Part shown: positions 8,399 through 13,314 of the stretch, in pieces
How positions within the stretch are numbered: position 1 is the stretch's first letter
Layout: the number at the start of each line of letters is the position of its first letter
Assembly: GCA_001313365.1 (NCBI GenBank)
Contig: BBFS01000122.1
Location: forward strand, 1-13,314
Direction of reading: 5' to 3'
Origin: Paenarthrobacter nitroguajacolicus JCM 14115
GTDB taxonomy: Bacteria; Actinomycetota; Actinomycetes; Actinomycetales; Micrococcaceae
Length of the DNA: 13,314 bases
Made by a program: the position numbers and the translations under genes
Notes under the pieces: generated by a model
Told to the model about the DNA's origin: nothing
The model's input: the letters and a program-made list of their open reading frames with translations, nothing else
The model's database searches: none

Positions 8399-9018
8399 TC
8401 AGCCGGGCTCCGGTCCGTCGTGGAGTTGGACGACACCCGACGGGGGGGTCAGCACCTGGCGTACCGGGCGATCAAATGCCTCGGCGGGAATCGAGCCTGA
8501 AGGCAACAAATCGTCGTCGTACACCACTGCGATGGTGGGCGGCCGCTGGCCGGCAGCATCGAGGCCTTGGAGAAGCCGGTCGTAGTAGCCACCGCCTTGG
8601 CCAATGCGATTTCCGTCCCGATCCACGGCTGTGGCGGGCATGAAGATCCCGGCAGCTTTGGCAATCACGGTGCTTTCCAAGCGTTCACCCTCCGGTTCGT
8701 CTATGGGCGCATAGGCGGACCTGACAAAGGCCGTGGAAGGCGTCCAATACACCCAACTCAGCAACCGGCCAGGCTCGCAAACAGGCAGCAGCACTTGATG
8801 CCCGGCCTCGTGCAGGGACTCGATGAGGGGGGGATAGTGGGCGGCTCGAAGGCGACGCCAAGGTACACAGCAAAGGTGGCGGCGCGCCGGGGGGAGAGCT
8901 CCGCTGCCCAGGCTGTCCCATGCCGCGCAAGCGACTCGCCAGCAGTTGCTATGTGCTCCGGAGTGAGTGTCCGCCGGTGCAGCCGCCGACTGCTGCGGAT
9001 GTCTTCCTTGGATGCCAT
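8399..9018 (-). CDS. 5-formyltetrahydrofolate cyclo-ligase, one frameshift
   Basis: About 205 residues. The enzyme uses ATP to turn 5-formyl-THF into 5,10-methenyl-THF in cytoplasmic one-carbon metabolism. The start is taken at ATG 9018 (MASKEDIRSSRRLHRRTL), a typical N-terminus with basic residues. The signature NRIGQGGGYYDR (about residues 135-147) forms the ATP/substrate loop, and VYDDDLL plus the DRPV segment follow as in the family. The two halves are in different frames and join at the G7 run 8827-8833, where PTIP should run straight on into LIESLHEAGH; the run appears two bases too long. The G7 run at 8442-8448 adds one Pro in frame. No ribosome binding site is seen; CAGATT eight bases before the ATG is a weak box. 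It is divergent from galU. Confidence 0.88.
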
Positions 9019-9132
9019 GTGTGTCCAATCTGAGGTTCTCCCTGCCGCTGAAGAGCAGGGGCTGTCCGCTACCAAGACGAAATGTGCGTCCCGCCGCGGC
9101 GAGGGGTTTAGCCGATGATGTGTTCCTTCCGT

Positions 9133-9138
9133 TACATT
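9133..9138 (+). promoter_or_regulatory. Candidate -10 box for leaderless galU transcript
   Basis: TACATT (TANNNT) ends six bases before GTG 9145, and no ribosome binding site precedes that codon. This supports GTG 9145 over the in-frame ATG at 9115, which would lie upstream of the box. Confidence 0.5.
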
Positions 9139-9144
9139 AGTCCG

Positions 9145-10053
9145 GTGACTCTAGAAAACAACGCTGTCCGTAAGGCCGTCATCCCCCCCGCAGCGGGCCT
9201 TGGCACCCGGTTCCTTCCCGCCACCAAGGCGATGCCGAAGGAAATGCTGCCGTGGTGGACAAGCCCGCCATCCAGTATGTGGTCGAAGAAGCAGTCAAGG
9301 TGGGCCTGCACGACGTCCTGATGATCACGGGGGGGCGCAGCAAGCGCGCGCTGGAAGACCATTTTGACCGCGTGCCCGCTCTGGAAGCCACCTTGGCTGA
9401 AAAGGGCGACACCGCCAAGCTTGAGGCCATCCAATCTGCCACCAACCTCGGCGACATTCATTACGTCCGCCAGGGTGACCCGAACGGCCTGGGCCACGCA
9501 GTCCTTCGTGCAAAGCAGCATGTTGGCTATGAGCTTCGCCGTTCTGCTGGGCGATGACTGATCGATGCCCGCGAGGACCTGCTAAGCGAAATGATCGCTG
9601 TCCAGCAGAAGACCGGCGGTTCCGTGGTTGCCCTTATTGAGGTGGAGCCGTCCAAGATCAGTGCTTATGGTTGCGCTGATGTTGAGGACAATGGCGAGGA
9701 CGGCTACGTGCGCATCAAGCAGCTCGTCGAGAAGCCTTCTCCGGAAGAGGCCCCCGTCCAACCTTGCTGTGATCGGGCGCTACGTCCTGCACCCGGCTGT
9801 GTTCGACGTCCTGGAGAAGACTGCACCCGGACGCGGTGGAGAGATCCAGCTGACAGACGCCCTCGAGGTTCTCGCTGCCGGCGAGGGCGAAGGCTATGGC
9901 GTCTACGGCGTTGTCTTCCGCGGCCGTCGCTACGATACCGGTGACAAGCTCAGCTACCTCAAGGCCTGCATCGAGCTTGCCTGCGAGCGTGAAGACCTCG
10001 GTCCTGAGCTTCGCGAGTGGCTGCCCAACTTCACAGCCGCTCTTCCCAAATAA
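9145..10053 (+). CDS. galU: UTP-glucose-1-phosphate uridylyltransferase, broken by apparent frameshifts
   Basis: GalU makes UDP-glucose from UTP and glucose-1-phosphate for cell-wall and polysaccharide synthesis. The nucleotide-binding signature [19 protein letters not shown] is at the N-terminus. It is followed by [57 protein letters not shown] and GEIQLTDAL, then [15 protein letters not shown], all in the normal order; about 301 residues after repair. Frame changes: -1 near 9250, -2 near 9534, -1 near 9558 and +1 at the C5 run 9751-9755. C7 (9183) and G7 (9329) runs add one Pro and one Gly in frame. Conserved text on both sides of every break argues for sequence error. The start is GTG 9145. 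It is followed after about ten bases by an acetyltransferase gene, as in the actinobacterial galU-rimJ-glpR neighbourhood. Confidence 0.93.
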
Positions 10054-10064
10054 ACAAACTCATG

Positions 10065-10682
10065 ATGTACGGCTCCGCGATCTGGCCGGTGACGCTGGAA
10101 AGCGGAGACCTGCTGCTTCGGCCTATCCGTTACCGCGATAAGCGGGAATGGTCCGAAGTCCGTTCGCGGAACAGCGAGTGGCTCGCGCCATGGGAGGCGT
10201 CCAACCCGGCACCGGGTGGGCGCCTCCCCAGCTACCGCCAAATGGTGGGTTCCTTGAATGAACAAGCCCGTCAGTCAACCGCCCTGCCATTCCTCATTGT
10301 TGAGCGAACCGATGGCTTTGGTGAGCCGAAAATCGTCGGGCAACTGACGGTTTCATCGATCGTTTGGGGGGGGTCGGCCATGATGGCCACCCTCGGATAT
10401 TGGGTTGATAAGGACCGTGCCGGGCACGGCATCGCTCCGACAGCGGTTGCGATGGCCACAGACCACTGTTTCAGGGTGCTGGGACTGCACCGTATGGAAA
10501 TCAACATCCGCCCCGAGAACTCAGCGAGTTTGCGGGTGGTGGAGAAGCTTGGATTCCGCGACGAGGGGGGGTACAGGGAGCGCTACCTGCACATCAACGG
10601 CGAATGGGCTGACCACCGCTCCTTTGCACTGACCTCCGAGGAAGTTCCAGAGGGACTCCTGCGCCGGTGGCTCAGAAGATAA
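10065..10682 (+). CDS. GNAT family N-acetyltransferase, RimJ/RimL-like
   Basis: About 205 residues and an intact frame. RimJ-type GNAT enzymes transfer acetyl from acetyl-CoA to N-terminal or small-molecule amines. Features: LLLRPIRYRDKREWSEVRSRN at the N-terminus, LTVSSIVWGSAMMATLGYWVD as the core strand, and the acetyl-CoA loop DRAGHGIAPTAVAMA (about residues 115-130). LHRMEINIRPENSASLRVVEKLGF then follows, the classic RimJ C-terminal half. The G8 (10366) and G7 (10565) runs add a Gly each without breaking the frame. The start is ATG 10065 or the adjacent 10062; neither has a ribosome binding site, so translation is probably coupled to galU, whose stop is about ten bases upstream. In Corynebacterium and Streptomyces, rimJ sits with galU and glpR/sepX, as here. 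The substrate is unknown. Confidence 0.86.
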   Translation: MYGSAIWPVTLESGDLLLRPIRYRDKREWSEVRSRNSEWLAPWEASNPAPGGRLPSYRQMVGSLNEQARQSTALPFLIVERTDGFGEPKIVGQLTVSSIVWGGSAMMATLGYWVDKDRAGHGIAPTAVAMATDHCFRVLGLHRMEINIRPENSASLRVVEKLGFRDEGGYRERYLHINGEWADHRSFALTSEEVPEGLLRRWLRR

Positions 10683-10780
10683 ACGGGCAGGTCATCGGCC
10701 TTTTTGCCATATCTCCAATCATTTGCGGACTTGCGGGCGACACACCGGCCGCAATGCCGCCGCACCCGAAGATTTGCTTC

Positions 10781-10786
10781 TACGGT
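10781..10786 (+). promoter_or_regulatory. Candidate -10 box before the GlpR/SepX-like gene
   Basis: TACGGT ends seven bases before GTG 10794, consistent with a leaderless transcript. The 111-base gap after the acetyltransferase holds only this and a T5 run at 10701-10705, so the gene may have its own promoter. Confidence 0.4.
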
Positions 10787-10793
10787 TTTGAAT

Positions 10794-11721
10794 GTGGACT
10801 TCCCTCTCAGCAGCTCAGTGATACTCGTGGTCACTGTTGCGCTGTGGATGGTCTGGGTGGCGCCCTATGTTCTGCGGAACAGGCGGCAACAAGTCCAAAC
10901 GGCCGGTGTTCCAGCAGAGGCTTTTGATGACGAACCAGACGAAACGCAGGCAGGGGGTGGTACTGACTTTGGCACCTCAGCAGGAGAAACCGATGGAGAC
11001 CATGCATAGCGAAGCACCGGCGTCGCCCCCCCAGGAATCCCGCGCGCCGAGCCCGCCCTCGGAAGGTACCCACTACTCCATTCACTATCCGCTATGCCCG
11101 GCTAACGCTGGCCCTGGCAGGTCTTGCCCTGCTGGTGACAGCTGCGGTGTCCGGAGTCCTACGAATTCTTGGGATCGGTTCTGTCTGGTTGCCGCTGGTG
11201 TCGCTCATCGGTGCGGTGCTCGCCGTCGTAACGTTGCGGAAGCTGGCCCTGCGGGATCTTCGCGAACGCCGGGCCCGCCGTGCTGCTCAGGCCTCGCCCA
11301 TCCCGACGCCGCGCGATACCTGCCGAAGGAACCGGCTGTGGAGTCGAAGGAAACCACGGTTTTCGACGCCGAAGCCACCAGCCGTGAGGCTGCTCGCTTA
11401 TCCGCGGTGGAACTGCGGCAGGCAGCGCTGGCCGTGGCTATTGCCGCGGGAGACAAATCTGCTCAGAATACGAAGGATTCGAAGGGGGGGGCCTCCTGGC
11501 AGCCAGTCGAGGTCCCGAAGCCCACGTACGTGGCTGCTGCCAAAGCACCGCGTCCGGCTCCAGAGCCCTTGGATCTGCCCGAAGCACCAAAGCCTGTGGG
11601 CAAACCTGTCCTGAAGCAGAACGTTGAACAGGCTGAGGTTGCGGCCGCCGTAGTCGCATCCGCCAAGGGCCACAGTGCTCTGAGCAACCTGGACGATGTC
11701 CTGCAGCGTCGACGCGCCTAA
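10794..11721 (+). CDS. Divisome membrane protein GlpR/SepX-like, frameshifted
   Basis: I recognise the start MDFPLSSSVILVVTVALW followed by APYVLRNRRQQ (one membrane helix, about residues 8-26, then a basic patch). This is the hallmark of actinobacterial GlpR/SepX, a receptor that links septum and pole factors (FtsZ, Wag31/DivIVA, Glp) in Corynebacterium and Streptomyces. After an acidic linker come two more membrane helices (about residues 100-120 and 129-148), a basic stretch and a long Pro/Ala-rich tail. The tail carries FDAEA, SWQPVEVPKPTYV, EPLDLPEAPKP and the final SALSNLDDVLQRRRA. Total about 308 residues. Frame changes: +1 in G5 10953-10957, +1 between about 11050 and 11075, -1 near 11319. 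C7 (11026) and G8 (11484) runs add codons in frame. The neighbours galU and rimJ-like support the call. Confidence 0.8.
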
Positions 11722-11727
11722 CCACAC

Positions 11728-12539
11728 GTGACAACGCTGTGCGTTGCGGGTGGCACGGGCCAGGTAGGTCATGAGCTTGTCCGACTCGCCCTTCTAGCGG
11801 GGGTACCAGGTTTCGGTCCTGAGCCGCAATGTGCCGCCTGTCGACTCAGCGAAGCACCACGACGGCGCCACATACTTTGCGGGCGACGTCACCTCAGGGG
11901 GATGGCCTGGCAGCCGCGGTGGCGGGTGCCGACGTCGTTATTGATTGCCTTGAAGGGCAGTTCGGCAAAGCCCAAAAGCAGTTCGCCGACGGCGGCGGCA
12001 GGCTTCTTGCTGCAGCGCACCTGGCTGGCGTCCGCAAAGCTGTGGCTCTGTCCATTATCAACTGTGATCTCAGCTCCTTTTCCTACTACGCCTCCAAAGC
12101 CGCCAAGGAACGGAAGTACGCGGAGTCGCCATTGAAGACCGTGGTGGTCCGGTCAACGCAGTTCCATGGCTTGGTGGCAAGGATTTTCGCGGCCGGTGCA
12201 AAGGTAGGGCTGATTCCCACCTTCAAAGCCGTCAGACTCCAGTCGATCGCGCCGGCAGATGTTGCAGGGGCGTTGCTTGAGGCAGCGGTGGGTGAATCGC
12301 GGGATAACTCGTATCCCGAGCATCTCGTGGTGACAATTGCGGGCCCGGAAACCCTGGCAATGAGGGAGATGGCAGAGTCATGGAAATCGGTGGTGGGCTC
12401 GAGGGGCAGGATTATTGAGCTGCCTTTGCCCGGACCGATGGGTGATTTTCTTCGCGCCGGACACAACCTGAGCTCCGAGCAGCCGTATGGCACGGAGACG
12501 TTCGTGTCGTGGTTGGAAAAGCACCGGGAAAGTTTGTAG
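11728..12539 (+). CDS. NAD(P)-binding protein, NmrA/atypical SDR-like, two frameshifts
   Basis: About 269 residues. The N-terminus carries a Rossmann nucleotide-binding loop GGTGQVG (residues 8-14), as in atypical short-chain dehydrogenase and NmrA-like proteins. ADVVIDCLEGQFG, LLAAAHLAGVRKAVALS (strand after helix), YYASKAAKE (a Tyr-x-x-x-Lys pair that could be catalytic), VVRSTQFHGL and IAPADVAGALLEA then follow in the usual order. The enzyme substrate is unknown. The frame moves +1 in G5 11799-11803 and +1 in G5 11897-11901; runs of four would restore GYQVSVLSRN and TSGDGLAAAV. The start is GTG 11728, seven bases after the previous stop, so it is likely in one operon with the divisome protein, perhaps by chance. 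It ends 36 bases before the tRNA. Confidence 0.8.
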
Positions 12540-12575
12540 CCTAAGGACACTGGCCGGGCAGTTGAGCTTGGTTCA

Positions 12576-12648
12576 GGGGCTATAGCTCAGTTGGTAGAGC
12601 GCTTCGTTCGCATCGAAGAGGTCAGGAGTTCGACTCTCCTTAGCTCCA
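12576..12648 (+). tRNA. tRNA-Ala, anticodon CGC
   Basis: A 73-base cloverleaf. The acceptor arms GGGGCTA and TAGCTCC pair with one G-T, with discriminator A. The D arm reads GCTCAGTTGGTAGAGC, the anticodon stem is CTTCG/CGAAG with loop TTCGCAT (anticodon CGC, reads GCG), and the T arm is AGGAG TTCGACT CTCCT. The CCA end is not encoded. Codon GCG is frequent in GC-rich actinobacteria. Confidence 0.95.
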
Positions 12649-12661
12649 CAGATTTTCTGGC

Positions 12662-12685
12662 CTTCGGTGGTCCGCATCGCCGAAG
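12662..12685. terminator. Possible hairpin between tRNA and the convergent secreted-protein gene
   Basis: CTTCGG (12662-12667) pairs with CCGAAG (12680-12685) around a 12-base loop. The stem is short and no clear U-tract follows, so the terminator call is tentative. Confidence 0.35.
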
Positions 12686-12704
12686 AACGTTCCCATCAAT
12701 CGCA

Positions 12705-13178
12705 TTAGGGGGGGCAGTTCAGCGTGCCGCTGAGGGGGCTGCCCGGCCCAGAAGTTGGTGGAGTTGGGAACCTTGTAGTAACCACGGATCTGGTATGTCC
12801 AGGTGCCGGACAAGTCCCCCCCTATGCTCTGGATTCCGGAGCTGTAGGAACGTCCGGAGCTCTTGCTCATGTCGCCGGTGAACTGCACGACGCCATCCGG
12901 TCGATGACCTTGAGCTCGTGGTAGTTGGCGAACGGAACAGCCGGGAAGCTGCCGACACTGATTTTGGCTTGGGCGAACCAGAGGAAGGAATCGCAGCTCT
13001 TGGTCACGGCCACAGTGTTTGCTGCTGGTGCCGGAATACGTGCGGCAGTAAGCGCCATTGCGCCGGCATCGGTGTCGTTGAATTTGGCGTGCGCGGGTGG
13101 AACCTGGGCACCCATCAAGAGAAGTACCGCGGCCAGGATGATGGCCGGTACTTGCCAGATGATGCCCTTGCACTGCAT
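12705..13178 (-). CDS. Secreted protein resembling SipW substrates/camelysin-like, frameshifted
   Basis: About 157 residues. The start is ATG 13178 with GAGGA eight bases upstream. A signal peptide is clear: a short polar N-terminus, IIWQVPAIILAAVLLLMG, then an Ala-His-Ala cleavage site after about residue 31. The mature start KFNDTDAGAMALTAARIPAP resembles TasA/camelysin-type SipW substrates, which begin with a similar F-x-D-x motif. Later parts read KSCDSFLWFAQAKIS, VIDPDGVVQFTGD, SGTWTYQIRGYYKV and FWAGQPLSGTLNCP (fibronectin-like beta strands and two Cys). The frame moves -1 near 12897 and +1 in G5 12734-12738. The C7 (12816) and G7 (12708) runs add a Gly and a Pro. The stop is TAA at 12705-12707. 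Function is not known; no sipW gene is visible here. Confidence 0.68.
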
Positions 13179-13314
13179 GCGTGTGGTCCTCGTTCCCGTA
13201 GTGTGGTGATCTCTCCCTCCAAAGTGTGCCCCGGCGGTCTCAGGAATGACCTCGGTGAACACTCAAGGTCTGCTCAAGAATGAAAGTACCCCCCCCTGAG
13301 ACTGCCAAGGACAC
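13179..13314 (-). other. Upstream region of the secreted-protein gene, no gene seen
   Basis: This 136-base edge region holds no convincing coding frame. It has a C8 run (13289-13296), a TACTTT box on the minus strand (13283-13288) with a TTGGCA 14 bases further upstream (spacing too short for a normal promoter), and a GTCTCAGG/CCTGAGAC pair 50 bases apart. None is strong enough to name. Confidence 0.3.

Noticed and set aside
9115..9144. ATG at 9115 as the galU start
   Set aside because: It would place the TACATT promoter box inside the gene and adds residues unlike GalU; GTG 9145 fits better.
10683..10710. T5 run after the acetyltransferase as an intrinsic terminator
   Set aside because: The preceding stem would be only three or four pairs.
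1110..12822. Poly-G/poly-C tracts as phase-variable switches
   Set aside because: They occur in nearly every gene, including guaA and galU, and most change length by three; phase variation normally targets a few surface or modification genes.
13237..13302. GTCTCAGG ... CCTGAGAC inverted repeat as an operator
   Set aside because: Eight bases with a 50-base gap beside an unreliable C8 run; could be chance.
1..13314. CRISPR array, insertion sequence, integrase or attachment site
   Set aside because: No regularly spaced repeats, transposase motifs or terminal repeats were seen, and the tRNA-Ala gene is not followed by a visible duplicate of its 3' end.

Overview
This 13.3 kb window looks like chromosomal DNA from a high-GC Gram-positive actinobacterium, most likely Arthrobacter or Paenarthrobacter (Micrococcaceae). 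The evidence is the GC-rich coding bias, the wording of the housekeeping proteins (GuaA, GalU, SURF1 and DUF3817 neighbours), short leaderless-looking promoters and an actinobacterial division-gene neighbourhood. The genus is inferred from remembered family sequences, not from a search.

Layout. Bases 1-982 (+) hold the 3' end of a SURF1-family gene, translationally coupled to a DUF3817 membrane protein. Bases 1092-2691 (+) hold guaA (GMP synthase), closed by a strong hairpin. Bases 2871-7067 (+) hold a very large DUF4011/SF1-helicase/Vsr-like nuclease fusion whose ATPase motifs look degenerate, overlapping by one base a 76-residue acidic protein. Bases 7094-9018 (-) hold three convergent genes: 5-formyl-THF cyclo-ligase, an FmdB-type zinc ribbon protein and a SAF-domain membrane protein. 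Bases 9145-12539 (+) hold galU, a RimJ-like acetyltransferase, a GlpR/SepX-like divisome membrane protein and an NAD(P)-binding oxidoreductase-like protein. A tRNA-Ala(CGC) lies at 12576-12648. A secreted, camelysin/SipW-substrate-like protein runs on the minus strand at 12705-13178.

Sequence quality dominates interpretation. Ten of the thirteen protein genes, including essential guaA and galU, contain apparent frameshifts. By hand I place about 30, and nearly all lie in runs of G or C. G/C runs of exactly 7 or 8 are strongly over-represented (about 29, against about 3 of length 6). Most can be explained as a run of 4 or 5 lengthened by three bases, adding one Pro or Gly codon. I treat this as systematic sequencing or assembly error, so the broken genes are annotated as single CDS spans and not as pseudogenes. 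All reconstructed proteins and lengths are my inference.

The most interesting biology is (i) the large helicase-nuclease fusion with a Gln in place of the Walker A lysine plus changes in Walker B, motif III and motif V, while the nuclease-like domain keeps its acidic residues; (ii) a galU-rimJ-glpR/sepX division locus in which the usual glp (moeA-like) gene is absent from its expected place; and (iii) five genes with a TANNNT box 6-7 nt upstream of an ATG or GTG, suggesting leaderless transcripts.
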